NCBI GenBank assembly: GCA_003116975.1
Contig: BGKB01000202.1
Span: 36,329 to 100,328 of the forward strand
Reading direction: 5' to 3'
DNA: 64,000 bases
From: Aurantiochytrium sp. KH105
Lineage: Eukaryota; Sar; Bigyra; Thraustochytrida; Thraustochytriidae
Of the stretch, positions 29,801 through 37,294 are shown piece after piece. The notes under the pieces were generated by a model. It made no database searches. It was not told where the DNA came from and saw only the letters and a program-made list of their open reading frames with translations. Every line of letters begins with the position of its first letter. Position 1 is the stretch's first letter. The translations under genes and the position numbers were made by a program.

Positions 29801-32800
29801 TCGTTCGATATGGTGGAGGGCTCATCACCAGACCTTTGGTTCTTCCGGAGCTCCCAGAGCTTGCTTTCTTCGCTGGAACCCTTGTTCACACCATCCGCAA
29901 AGGAATCGTCTTCATCGCCGGTCACTTTGTCGCCGGATCCGAGCGTTTTGATCTGCTTGCTACTGTTGCTATTTTCCGCTGCAAAAGAGGAAGTCGCCGC
30001 ATGAAGCGTTGCATCGTCAGCTCGTCTCGATTTTGCTTCCACGTCGTGACGGTGCTGGCGTGACGGTGTAGTGCTCATTTCGCTGCTGTCACTGCTGCTC
30101 GACAAATCCTTGCTATCCTCGCGCTCGATCGTGTCGTCGTCAGATGTCTGCGAGTCATCAAGGATGAAGCGCCAGAGAAGTCGCAAGCCGTACCAGTAGT
30201 CGTCGGGCGCGTACTCGAGCATGTGTGCTTCCTCGCGTCCAAAGGCATCCCCAAAGCGCGCTGACGTAGTTCCAAGAGGCGCGCTTCTCGGTCCGCTTCC
30301 GCTGGCTCCTACTGCAGCGCTTTCCACGGCAGCGATGGAGAGCGAGCCGGACGAAGGCACGCGTGGGGCTGGCGAGTTTGATCTGCGGCTTGAGGGCCCA
30401 TTATCGGGCGAGCTCATTCTCGCTGTACTGGGTGACCGCGAGAGTTTGCCATGCGATTGAGTGGCTCCGTCCGCTTCGAGTGCAACAACGGTGACCTCGG
30501 AAATGAAGCGCAAGATCTCTCCTCCCTCGTCGTATTCATGAAAGGGGATGGCTGCCACGCAGTCCTTGAAAAAGCGCATTCTCTCTTCATGTGAAAGCCG
30601 AGGGATGAGAGACACGAGCAAATTGTGAATGACGCGCATTGTTGCGTGGTCTCTCCCGAGGCTGGCAGACCACACACGCTGCAAGAGTCGATCGTCCAAA
30701 ATACGTTCGCGACTCATGTACAGGATGACAGCCGTGCTGCGACTGAGCATCTCAAAGTGCAGATTCTTATTGGCGTAGAGCTCCGAGACGACGTTTGCGC
30801 GTTTGAGCCAGTTCTTGAACCAATCCTTTCCGATTAAAGTGAACGCGCATAAAGCTGCTTGACTTGTACTTCCGCTTGCGCGTTGAAGCCCCGCGGAAGC
30901 CCCGCTGAAAGCAGCTTGTCGTTGCTGTCCGTCTTGCTGTCCTTTGCCTCCCTGAGGCGTAGAGGATCCTTTGGACGTTGCTGACGCCGAGCCGGAGGAC
31001 GACTGGCGCGTAAAAGTAGCTGACTGCGAGTTCGCGCGCACGCCCTCAAGAATGTTGTGCAGACCAAAGAGGCGCGCCTCGATTGAGCTAAGCCGCAAGA
31101 AATCAACCATGGTTTCCATGATCAGACGCTCCTGAGTGCACTGTGCGCTCCGCGTCTTGGCAACCTCGCTTTCCGAGCTGGATGACGCAAGAACCCGAGC
31201 GGCAGCATTTGCGATGTGAATTAGATCAGAGGGATGTTGCTGGACGTTTTTCAGTTCCGCGTCCGACATGATGCTGAGGCGTTGGCGAACGGCATTGTAC
31301 AGAGCTTGGGCCAAGTGGACCCATGCGCTCATCTCTTGCCGGGAAAAGAGTGAATGAATGGCGAGCAGAGCACGAAGAAAGGCCATGACAAATGGCAGTT
31401 CCAGCGGGCGTTGCTCCTCACGAATGCGCGCGCAAATGGCTTCAAATCCACCGCAAGCAGCAAAAGTATTCACATTGGCCACGAGGTACTCTGAGAGCTC
31501 GAAGGAGGCGGTAGGCTCCGGTAAGCGCAGCAGAGGGTTTTGTCGAGGAGCTTCAGTTGTGACGCCTTCTTCCTCATCGAACGCGAGATCGTCATCATCA
31601 TTGTCGACTTCGTCCGTGCCGTCCTCAGGAGATGATTTGGAAAATTGTCCATGCTGATGTTTCAATCCGCTGGTATCCGGCTCGAAACGGAACGGCTTTT
31701 CCAAAAGATTGACGCGCAGACAGCCCTGGCCGTCGGTGCCCTGCATTTCGCCTTGGCGAAGACGATGACGCTCTTCGTCGTCAAGACCAGGGTCACCACC
31801 GTCTGGACCATCTTCTTTGACGACAGATTGTTGTGATGCAACTGCCGGAGGAGTTGCAACATCGAGCATGAACTCAAACCCCTCGCGCTGTAAGACGCGG
31901 CCAACGAGAACCTTACGTGGGTCGATCTCGACGTGAACGATGTCACCCACGAGAGGAAATGCTCGGCCGGCTCCTGGATTTTTCAGTGTCTTCACTTCAT
32001 CGTAATTGCTCCATCGAACACGAAATCGTGGCGCAGGCGCATCTGACCCAGGTTGACTCGTATCAGAGTTTCCCCGCGCAACTTGGTCCTCGACAAGGTA
32101 CGTGTCCGATTTTAGATCGTAGGAGAGCAGAGTGACGATGCGGGATCCCCCGTTGGCGATACCAGCTGCTGCTTCCCGGAGTGGTTTTGCTTCGTTGGAG
32201 GCATGTGAAATAAGTTCGACAGTCTGACCGATGCGAGCCTGCATTTTCTGCATAATATCTCGAGATTGTGCTGGCCAGTAGTAAAGCTTGCGCTTGTCGC
32301 TACTGACGACGTACTTTGGCTGCCCGCGGTAGCTGTAAAAGCTTCTGCGGCCGGACACGGAGTGCACGGCGGCAGCGACGTTGGCGACGGTTCGCACACT
32401 TTTGGGGGATGCCGCCGCGTTGGCGGCTGCAGACGCGCTCTGTGGAATTGTGCGCGGTTGATGCACCGGCCCATCGAGAAGCATGAGGACAATTCGACAG
32501 AGTGCAAAGTAGTCGAGAGGCATGGCGGCTTTGCCGAGCCTGAGCACGGACTGAAAGAATACATTTGTTTGGTCTGCGTGTGCGGGTGCAATGGAGCACG
32601 TGAAGAAGAGCGCGTGCACGACCTCGAGAAGATCTCCGTCCAGGAGTTGGTTTTCAGCGTCGGATAATACGTTTCGGTTGACACTAGCATTTGCCTCGAT
32701 GGTTTTGCGTATGCGATCGGTGACTCGTTGCAAGCGTTCCAGCGCGGTTGCCCACTCTGCATCATTCGACTCTGCAGTCTCTTTGAGAACTTTGAGGTCT

Positions 32801-32973
32801 TTTCCTAGCGCGACCATGTCACTTTCACTGTTAGCAGGCTCTGGGTAGTTCTTCGCGCGGTTCCCTTCACGGTCGTCGTCGTTGGGTTTGGGGTCTGGGT
32901 TCGCCGTCATCATTTGCGCCATCGTTTGCGCCCCGCTCGACGCGCCTTGCACATCTGACGTCGCGGACTCCAT
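20887..32973 (-). CDS. Giant ubiquitin-specific protease (USP9X/USP24/USP34-like)
   Basis: A single exon of 4,028 codons beginning at the ATG at 32973. The USP catalytic domain spans about residues 2747-3130. The Cys box is N-L-G-A-T-C-Y-M-N with Cys2756, and the His box is H-T-G-T-M-D-S-G-H-Y-Y-S-F with His3062. The long N-terminal part is helical-repeat-like with a possible ubiquitin-like region near 1655-1710. It is broken by low-complexity stretches: a Glu-rich tract near 1085-1120, a Ser tract near 2250, and Asp/Glu-rich blocks after the catalytic domain. Size and order resemble the largest animal USPs, which remove ubiquitin from many substrates. It is longer than human USP34 (about 3,550). 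It is convergent with cytochrome b5. Confidence 0.93.
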   Translation of the reverse strand: MESATSDVQGASSGAQTMAQMMTANPDPKPNDDDREGNRAKNYPEPANSESDMVALGKDLKVLKETAESNDAEWATALERLQRVTDRIRKTIEANASVNRNVLSDAENQLLDGDLLEVVHALFFTCSIAPAHADQTNVFFQSVLRLGKAAMPLDYFALCRIVLMLLDGPVHQPRTIPQSASAAANAAASPKSVRTVANVAAAVHSVSGRRSFYSYRGQPKYVVSSDKRKLYYWPAQSRDIMQKMQARIGQTVELISHASNEAKPLREAAAGIANGGSRIVTLLSYDLKSDTYLVEDQVARGNSDTSQPGSDAPAPRFRVRWSNYDEVKTLKNPGAGRAFPLVGDIVHVEIDPRKVLVGRVLQREGFEFMLDVATPPAVASQQSVVKEDGPDGGDPGLDDEERHRLRQGEMQGTDGQGCLRVNLLEKPFRFEPDTSGLKHQHGQFSKSSPEDGTDEVDNDDDDLAFDEEEGVTTEAPRQNPLLRLPEPTASFELSEYLVANVNTFAACGGFEAICARIREEQRPLELPFVMAFLRALLAIHSLFSRQEMSAWVHLAQALYNAVRQRLSIMSDAELKNVQQHPSDLIHIANAAARVLASSSSESEVAKTRSAQCTQERLIMETMVDFLRLSSIEARLFGLHNILEGVRANSQSATFTRQSSSGSASATSKGSSTPQGGKGQQDGQQRQAAFSGASAGLQRASGSTSQAALCAFTLIGKDWFKNWLKRANVVSELYANKNLHFEMLSRSTAVILYMSRERILDDRLLQRVWSASLGRDHATMRVIHNLLVSLIPRLSHEERMRFFKDCVAAIPFHEYDEGGEILRFISEVTVVALEADGATQSHGKLSRSPSTARMSSPDNGPSSRRSNSPAPRVPSSGSLSIAAVESAAVGASGSGPRSAPLGTTSARFGDAFGREEAHMLEYAPDDYWYGLRLLWRFILDDSQTSDDDTIEREDSKDLSSSSDSSEMSTTPSRQHRHDVEAKSRRADDATLHAATSSFAAENSNSSKQIKTLGSGDKVTGDEDDSFADGVNKGSSEESKLWELRKNQRSGDEPSTISNERDANDEHNGPGIASLEREKMVKDENGDVAAEEEDQEDVAAEEEGDEEDENEEEEEEEEEEEADKNSTKMDFDAIGLRASPPPRRGEELSTKHGKENQALSISRQSSFSRNSRSLAQRREAISLLIKLLSGSSRCASQRGRILQDCIELLRMDKSVPQALEVLRRIITVSPQAKASWFSISENRRTPTELMIERLDKQHKLVRLVCAGLTHYQSRIRLVASGIAGTRLSPEDVDGFCLPGSVYTHLDQLAERFDFLLFVLTNSYLHLKKTPAKELWMAMVAAAPTERSQDIALLWFARSQASGIRRVSQLQEDLTEVGSTAGGAQTPAAKPAGDTQAASTPAQAGTATNAASLEANGSKNSSANNSTTTSGNNNKSSGNGKGQPGDLVSKNSVFSEDVAAHLFREHMQLLGTESLTPTAFRVYQSFFMAINYRARNLRRARPEHNGTFLARRTRRDQEARALSRAMLNAPNSAFLFRLIERHGSSLEGGDFLWRVALEARRHEVGLAAVAHLVYLHTHVAPRLKGRKGKMQMEFVELCVRKITEAHKINKAGMDSLKMLRQARRASATLKLFLSQYSEHASLSELSIVVIPPAVGFPGSLTRREYIPIGPGTSFSLRLGEEATLGDLQGMIAEKIKVPAASLSLRLVNNPCRAPDPATGFDDWFTDDEEKFGDIGSDLHQQQQQAAETGEAKTTRPITVETMTATKEVSAEESGKGGLANHHPPGPGSSHGYRAAGGNSLQAEKLELQGPPKPFADSDLQRTLKDLGIRDWDSVKVLDVKLERATVPGAVGPNGAKKERLQPVGGDERRQDQLVALATPLVQKALETGYASPLAGLVAEGTDAKTMSAASSAGTDGVSDPDARVSSLAFSGDFINSICGDMFQVLDPARESEESVVSSDPGAMQNVWDCLLLLQKDEAMVKAIESLDQDWNRLLPLHSTHRLLYALRIVRRKMEAERAFDMPKFDLRVDSRTLQPLGEQSAWLKRFVSGAGTEHLLRILLNHRSLSGPRRIECISVLVQIIAALLYADKGFRRRLAFFLQVSGSRSSFASSLNSPASPYTAMSPLSGSQQGLGSPLRPSSPVNSPLQGEDGAIQSAIGGQQDLLPHPSPSQDVAGSSSPAPGDENAFWRLATMINIKSRRAVRRARRNTATPAPNRSVPADSIDLPIEDVPPLEASEQHAANSIIISSKASSSSSSSSSSNSNSKITGTDALTPAEDHQNKQSSKADEIRADEHDQNNEAVQAKHAVPTKTLRPPVSKGSLFAPPPLADVHACRPEDFPRIVESSLEAMLLCTADAFISVDMMREVVDRAMYLVMSCITVGDVETMRSFIRFEHIRELTEQLVIYCEDQVTRARACGALLTLCSLVNSCEGVHDDSLFVERKAFSRDYLILLLPIDKAMHAPLRSEQRDGMLVRRAHRNLSSSCREFHMLMLGLIDMVDENLINAPNFTPKASVASGKPDEEILWHDHQAEAVSSLTREIFLRSLDALLMHESLESFHTDREDQLMIGLLRLLRTVVAKDPSLKTLAAEHNLLKYLYHDLLFANSYTFEGDRARLEMIRSEARQKQSAQQQSPGTPHGSVPTPTSSDRRYSGGSYSHGRRARGMLRRSFSGQSLILHDRSALCKSEASRDAAFALLVELLEDCPANLALLCELLEEDGIGGSAKVGFRARFAKEWHYNPLALVKHPQQFTGLQNLGATCYMNSFIQQLFHIPSFSEAILSIRSVRSGTFLHQLQVTFGSLRVSTKHYYDPFPFCKALAEANGASIDLSEQRDVNEFAAELFDHVESESEHAREIVQSHFRGLLVNQIISKDPNNPYVSERPDPFHSLPLDIKGCSTLSEALEAMVQSELLTGDNQYKLESGERVDAIKRTCIKELPDHLIINLKRFEFDLQTLTRRKLNDRFEFPLSLDLEPFTYDYISQNSSVRTPGGSKDDIHDEDSVSRESISGGSVPVSSTESLEGGPEEAGSSSRLNAGAEDSQDRMGSGFYQYELVGVIAHTGTMDSGHYYSFVRERRPRFPKVGGQWIEFNDKFVWPYPIDCIPGDCFGGKERIMRSDRSVAEVIKSRSAYMLVYDRKMTQQSQGNWASDASPETKLGNSPGLWSDLEDLEDTKQDSAISSDEDDDDDDDEGDSENSDVVEEYAPGVEVDDNAANDVNDVRDVSDDGKSSVENTDDSLGLDSGRGFDTNLDHLAGLASVDESGEHAALLVESDDANDEEEQEDAPSVSENHVSADEQTEAMKAETAGLEVDEEGAETAEEDDEEEEEEEDDDEDLPAPPLITMEQAGLLGRFNISSPQDILAVLDAAAGSDSGSECGAGSARGSKNRHGSGDLENKFDPAYGAADSSAFRLSLSPLARSSRREGMRTQRHGRSWEQVAQDRGVDERGIEMLQHFMHRRRRRSSARLDTRVLAYASRARDLRQPRDGSQRVSMLKLPSHVVDALLKDNLTFIRHNYVFDASTYKFAWNLMRIGLDAGTEESRAAIARLSIQFLLDVPAHGWGTLVEGLFPEWEVRLVELISRSDSAQRWLLSYLEDKDRVEQVFLLCPKPTVRQTVARLVVASMEGQALANAEAVSRFVRAFHFWLSKQMTTPDACVQYFVIMEAFASLGAVESGMLLDFGLLRPVTKAYTSYEGSVPTPGTKAAASLLRVLVASAAQRRLQRKRSRRHYSILDDLIVVDDSHHDTTDDEEEDEEEEVVEKVVDDNVDVSINTEQKLQGAQDAGVKVAYDGATDPVETAVTPASANVSSVSTIPSHVNGDVTVQQDGESTADGGLEGNDAGVSAGASPDETGGASTGVASAGAGNGALGDKDEALSDDKDGLVNLAVNAGLWRRLILLDEACAVQMMEDLSRSSERMAMGLASFLVTSILQRGPTLTVHPQVLVLFRLLKQLLLPCAEWRPFAMRIRASYVVEKLVQQLVTAQTKQLVRWELVVFHGSKLLLECAARSPEVRICTRAHMAEIASLSPPAGKRSSH

Positions 32974-33260
32974 CGCGGCCGTGGCTGCTCACCGCTCAGA
33001 GCGCCAGCCCTCTTCCTGCGTCTGTCCTGCCTGCTCGCGTGGCTGCCTGCCTGCCTGCCCGGCCGGGTTACCCAAGTTGGGCTCGCACGCAAGCAGGTCT
33101 CCGCGATGAAACGCGATATACAGATCGATGAGCCGAGATCTCGCGACGTCCTCGCGGCCGTGCGGGGCCGGCGCCGGGCTCTCGCCGCCTCGGCCGCCCT
33201 CCCCCTCGCTCGCTCGCTCGCTCGCTCGCGCCCCGCGTCGCGCGGGCTGGGCGCGGGTCG

Positions 33261-33300
33261 GCTTTGCTCTGCTCTGCTCTGCCCTGCTTTGCTCTGCTCT
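33261..33300. repeat. Imperfect (CTCTG)n microsatellite
   Basis: About eight pentamers with a few substitutions, roughly 290-330 bp upstream of the USP start codon. Confidence 0.88.
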
Positions 33301-33849
33301 CGTGCTCTCCGCTCTCCGATCTCGCAGCGCGGGCGCGCCGCGTCTCGCCTCGCGCCCGCCCGCCCGCCCGCCCTCGCTCGCTCGCGCGCTCGCGCGGCGC
33401 GGTCTGCCGGCGCGCGTCTGCGGTCTGCTCTGCTCTCGCCTTGCCCCGCTCTGCCGCGGCGTGCCGCTCGCGCGGGAGACGGCGCGTGCGACAGGCGGAC
33501 GAGGCAGGAAGGATATCGCTCCGGGTCGAAGAGCGCTGCGGCACCGGGAAGAGAAGAGGCCAGGAGGGGGGAAGAGACGAGAAGAGAGCTCGCGCGCGAG
33601 GACGGCGCGCGCGACGAGGGGTCCTGCGCGAAGATGGGGGGGGTGGTTTTACGCGATTTGCTGGCTGTTTGGGGTTTGCAGAGCGGGAGCGGCTGGCCGA
33701 GAGCTTGGGGGTGGTGTAGTACTACGTCATGGGAGGAATGAATCTAGGGGACGTGCAGAGAATTTCGATTTCTATGAACACGAGGGTCGCAGTTCAAGGA
33801 TGTGGAAGGCTGTTCTGGGATGCATACGTAGCACGCGGAGGCGTACAAG

Positions 33850-33900
33850 GCCGGCCTCGTGTGATATGATGGTGATATGATGCCGGCCTCGTGTGATATG
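33850..33900. repeat. 19-bp direct repeat pair
   Basis: GCCGGCCTCGTGTGATATG occurs at 33850-33868 and 33882-33900, separated by GATATGATG-like filler. Confidence 0.9.
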
Positions 33901-34040
33901 GTGATGGAATTTTGGGCCATCCTCCCTCTCCGCTTTTCTCCACCAAAAGGTGGCCTTTCTTTGCACGAGCCGTGAATGCAAGATCGATGACATGGATGCC
34001 ATCTGGAGAGAACATATTTTGCTGCAAGTTTGTTTGTCTC

Positions 34041-34106
34041 GTGGTCTCGCCCCTCTTTTGGTCTCACCTCTTGTGTGGTCTCACCTCTCTTTTTGGTCTC
34101 GCCTCC
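34041..34106. repeat. Degenerate TGGTCTC-containing tandem repeat
   Basis: Four copies of a TGGTCTC[AG]CC...TCTTTT unit, 15-20 bp each, about 100 bp upstream of the start codon at 34212. Confidence 0.75.
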
Positions 34107-34211
34107 AGAGGCCTTGTACTTTACAAAAAAGGCAGGAAGATTTCCGTTGAGTTTTACCCGGCCAGCCAGCGGCGACTTTTCAAGACTCTTTCTGCAATAC
34201 AGAGTCACATC

Positions 34212-34463
34212 ATGTGGGACGAAGCACCGCTCGAGGATGACCGTCAACTTGCACACGAGGAGGACGACGTGCAAGGCGCGGAAGACGACCAAGCAGAGGA
34301 GATTGATGATGTACCCCTGGTGATGGAAGAGACGAGTCGCCAGCTACAGCGACGAGCGTGGCTTCCCGAGAGGCGACCGACAGAGCCTTTGAGCCCAGAG
34401 GCGTTTCTGCGTCTCTATGAGGCTGAGCGACTTCGGCGTGCGCTTGACTCGTTGCTCTCGTGA
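34212..34463 (+). CDS. Small acidic orphan protein
   Basis: An 83-residue frame from the ATG at 34212. The first half is Asp/Glu-rich, the second half Arg-rich and helical with leucines at regular spacing. The frame continues upstream without another ATG through sequence that looks non-coding. A CAG acceptor-like site lies just before this ATG, so an upstream exon is possible. I do not recognise a family. Its convergent position, 179 bp before the next stop codon, is compatible with a real gene. Confidence 0.5.
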   Translation: MWDEAPLEDDRQLAHEEDDVQGAEDDQAEEIDDVPLVMEETSRQLQRRAWLPERRPTEPLSPEAFLRLYEAERLRRALDSLLS

Positions 34464-34642
34464 GCAGTCGTGAAATAGTAGTCTGTGAAATGAACTGAAA
34501 TGATATGATATAATTTGTTTTTGTCTGGTCTACAAAGAATGGCACCGCGCGCTGGCAAAAGGCCGAAACATTGATCTACAGTGAGCGCAGGCATGCCTCG
34601 CGTTGCATGCAATGTAAGTGTGCCGTTGCAGTCTAGCTATTT

Positions 34643-35800
34643 TCACTGCGTGTCCGTTGTCTTGGGACTGCGACGAAAGGGGCGCAGATACCACTTGTCG
34701 TTCGTGGCGGATGGCGGCGATGCAGGTGCCACAAAACTCGAGCTTTTGGCAGTATCTACCTCTTCAATGTTGGAATCCTGGTCAATCTCTACTTCTTCTG
34801 TCATGAACTGGTCTTCGAAGTCTCCATCGTCATCATCATCATTGACATTGTCGTTGTCGCCATCATCATCTTCATCATCGTCGTCGTCATCAATGAAGTC
34901 GTTAACATCTGTGTTCTCGTCGTCGTCCTCTTCAAAAACTGTCTCGACGTCAACAACATCAGCACCAGCCCAAGCCTCGTCATCCACAGCGTGATGGTCA
35001 TCATTTTGCGCGTCATCTTCGTCATTATTGTGAGTGGAGATGTTTGGAAGGGATGCGCCGTGGCGATGATTTCTCCAGCGAGGCCTGGTGTCCTCATGCG
35101 GGCTCGAACTTGGACTTGGGACATCGGCTTGGCTGACGACGGTCCATGTCGCAAAGCCCGGGAGTCGGCTGTAGAAACGGTGAAAAGGGGACGGTGTTCT
35201 GCGGCTGAGTAATTCCTCGCCATCGTCGCTTATGTCACAGGGGTCGACAAGGTTGTGGTTTGGGTCATTCTGTTGCAGGGTGTCTGGAACAGGTGGCACG
35301 AGGGATGAGGGCTTTGCAGTTCCGATGGGAGCGCCGTCGTGGCTTTCGGCGGGGAGCGCGGACGATGGGGGCGGAGCAGGCATGGCAGCATCGGGACTGG
35401 ACGCGCGGCAATCGGGTGGCATTTCAGGTCGAGAAAAGATTTCGAGCAATTTTGCACGTATAAATTTGCGCCAGCGTTCCAATATCTCTTGACCATGCAC
35501 AAGGAGTTCGCTGCTTAGCGGAAACTTGTATCGTTTCCGCACGCGTAGATACCCAAGCATGCCAGCAGCAATGATGACAAAAGACACTGTGCCACTATCC
35601 ATTGCAGGCAGGGCTGAGGCGCTAAGGATGGCTTCAAAGGCATAGCGGCCCTCAATATCTTTAATGAGTGGAATGGCGAGCCAATCTCGCTTGGCGCCGC
35701 GCTGCTGTTCGCTGGGCCCATTCGTCGACGATACGGGTCCGCAGACCACGCTCGCGGCCATGACTCCGCCGCCTCCCATGGGCACGTGCACCTGGCACAT
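34643..35800 (-). CDS. Orphan single-pass membrane protein with a long acidic tail
   Basis: A 385-residue protein from the ATG at 35800. One hydrophobic segment (about residues 71-88) is followed by a basic L-R-V-R-K-R-Y-K patch, suggesting a type with a cytoplasmic C-terminus. An amphipathic helix region (about 95-120) and a Pro/Ser-rich linker follow. Residues about 255-350 are dominated by Asp, Glu and Asn, including runs of six or more Asp. The C-terminus is short and basic. I recognise no family. The acidic part could bind calcium or basic proteins, which is only inference. Confidence 0.65.
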   Translation of the reverse strand: MCQVHVPMGGGGVMAASVVCGPVSSTNGPSEQQRGAKRDWLAIPLIKDIEGRYAFEAILSASALPAMDSGTVSFVIIAAGMLGYLRVRKRYKFPLSSELLVHGQEILERWRKFIRAKLLEIFSRPEMPPDCRASSPDAAMPAPPPSSALPAESHDGAPIGTAKPSSLVPPVPDTLQQNDPNHNLVDPCDISDDGEELLSRRTPSPFHRFYSRLPGFATWTVVSQADVPSPSSSPHEDTRPRWRNHRHGASLPNISTHNNDEDDAQNDDHHAVDDEAWAGADVVDVETVFEEDDDENTDVNDFIDDDDDDEDDDGDNDNVNDDDDDGDFEDQFMTEEVEIDQDSNIEEVDTAKSSSFVAPASPPSATNDKWYLRPFRRSPKTTDTQ

Positions 35801-36365
35801 GGTCTCTTGTCCTCGCGCGCGCGCGCAGGATCTTCGTTGCCCGCCGGACTGGGATCTATCTCTGTTGCCCTTTGCCTCTTTCAGGCTCTCTCCCTCGCCT
35901 CTGTCTCTCTCTGTCTCTCCTCTCTCTCTGCGTCCCTCCTCTCGCGTTCAACTCGGTTCTGCTCGCTTGCTCGCTGTTGCTAGCTGTTTGTTTTCCAAAA
36001 CGTCACGATCGCCGCGCGAGCGTGGAATGGAACCCTTTTACGTATTCGCCGCCTCACTCTTCGGGTTCGCGTGTCGGTTTGCTTGCCTGCTTTGCTTGCA
36101 GTCCTTGCTTGCAATCCTTTGCTGACCTCGTCGAGATGCGCAACGGTGGGGCCACGAAAATGTCGTGTGGAAAGCGAACAGCAGAATGAGGAAGAGGTCG
36201 CCGCTGCAGTGCGTCTGGCGACGACGTCCACGTCTGGGCCGCTGCGGCTCGAGTTCGCCAACAACAAGGCGAGGGCTCGAGTGAGTCTGTTCGGTCGGTC
36301 GCGGCGTGTGCGCAAGTAGGTTGTGTGTAGCTAAGCCGGAGCGGTAGTAGCCAGCTAACGAGCGA

Positions 36366-36391
36366 GCTGCTGCTGCTGCTGCTGCTGCTGC
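36366..36391. repeat. (CTG)n trinucleotide microsatellite
   Basis: Eight to nine perfect triplets outside any recognised gene. Confidence 0.92.
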
Positions 36392-36589
36392 GTGCGTTGC
36401 GTTGCCTTGCCTTGCGCCGCGGTCTCGCACGAAGTCTGCCTCGGGCTAGCTGTAGCTAGCTAGCTAGCAAGCTCGCGACAGCCGCGCTGGTCTCCTCGCT
36501 GGTATACGTCTTGGCTTTCCTTTCCCTCTTTTCCTACCTATCTCGCTCGCGCGAGCCGAGCGGGTTGACGGGCGGGAGCGAGCGCGCGG

Positions 36590-36624
36590 CTCTGCTCTGC
36601 TCTGCTCTGCTCTGCTCTGCTCTA
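36590..36624. repeat. (CTCTG)n pentanucleotide microsatellite
   Basis: Seven near-perfect pentamers in the region upstream of the orphan membrane-protein gene (35800). Confidence 0.92.
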
Positions 36625-36860
36625 CCTGCTGCGCGCAGGAGCGAGCGCGAGCGAGGCAGGTCTCCCTCCGAGGGTGGTGGAGCGAGAGTTGGTCGCCTCG
36701 CTTCGTCTCGGTTCGAGCCCTGCCGATCTGATCTCTGGTCGAGTTCTCGCGCCCTCCCGCGCGGCCTCGGAGACCTGCAGGCGGGGCCGACGGGGCGCGG
36801 GGAAGGCGCGCTGCGCTGCCCGCTCGCGAGCACGGGCGCGGCGGCCGGCAGGTCGTGGGC

Positions 36861-36891
36861 GTCGAGGTCGAGGTCGAGGTCGAGGTCGAGG
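36861..36891. repeat. (GAGGTC)n hexanucleotide microsatellite
   Basis: Five perfect hexamers. Confidence 0.9.
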
Positions 36892-36923
36892 ACGTTGCTT
36901 GCCGGTTTTGAATCCCAATTCGC

Positions 36924-36950
36924 GGAATGGATTGGAATGGAATGGAATGG
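36924..36950. repeat. (GGAAT)n short array
   Basis: Five pentamers with one ATT variant. This is the motif class of animal satellite III, but here it is far too short to be a satellite. Confidence 0.85.
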
Positions 36951-37256
36951 CGAACGTGACGATGCTAACGATAACGACGAAGGCCACCGCGGAGAAGGAG
37001 ACCACGTAGAAGCCAAGCTCGCGCGCGCCGGGCGGAGGCTGCGCGCCTCGACACTCGGGCTGCGCCGGGCGCCTGTCGCGTTCTCGGTCGGTATACGCGG
37101 CGAGGTCGCGGCCTCGGCGCGCGCTCGTGAGGCCGAGGGGACGAACCGGAACCGCCGCTGCGCAGGAGAGAGAGCGAGCGTACGTACTACGTAGAGCCCG
37201 CTGCTGATCTGCGCCAGGTCTTGCTTGCCGCGAGGCCGCGTCCGCTCGCCTGCCGC

Positions 37257-37294
37257 CGCCTCGCCTCGCCTCGCCTCGCCTCGCCTCGCCTCGC
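37257..37294. repeat. (TCGCC)n pentanucleotide microsatellite
   Basis: Seven perfect pentamers, the complementary form of the run at 12601. Confidence 0.92.

Larger units (their letters stand above)
32974..34211. other. Divergent GC-rich region between USP and a small acidic protein gene
   Basis: About 1.2 kb. It contains (CTCG)n near 33205-33235, a (TGCTC)n-like run at 33261-33300, a 19-bp direct repeat at 33850/33882 and a degenerate GGTCTC-containing repeat at 34041-34106. Long frames here have arginine/alanine-rich shadow composition and no domain. Confidence 0.55.

Noticed and set aside
33106-33880. Several overlapping plus- and minus-strand frames of 150-250 codons upstream of USP
   Set aside because: Frames are open in nearly all phases due to CG-rich sequence; they consist of Arg/Ala/Ser runs.
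36071-36319. 82-codon plus-strand frame with a plausible C-terminal half
   Set aside because: It has no ATG, no clear acceptor and no partner exon. The evidence is too thin for a gene call.
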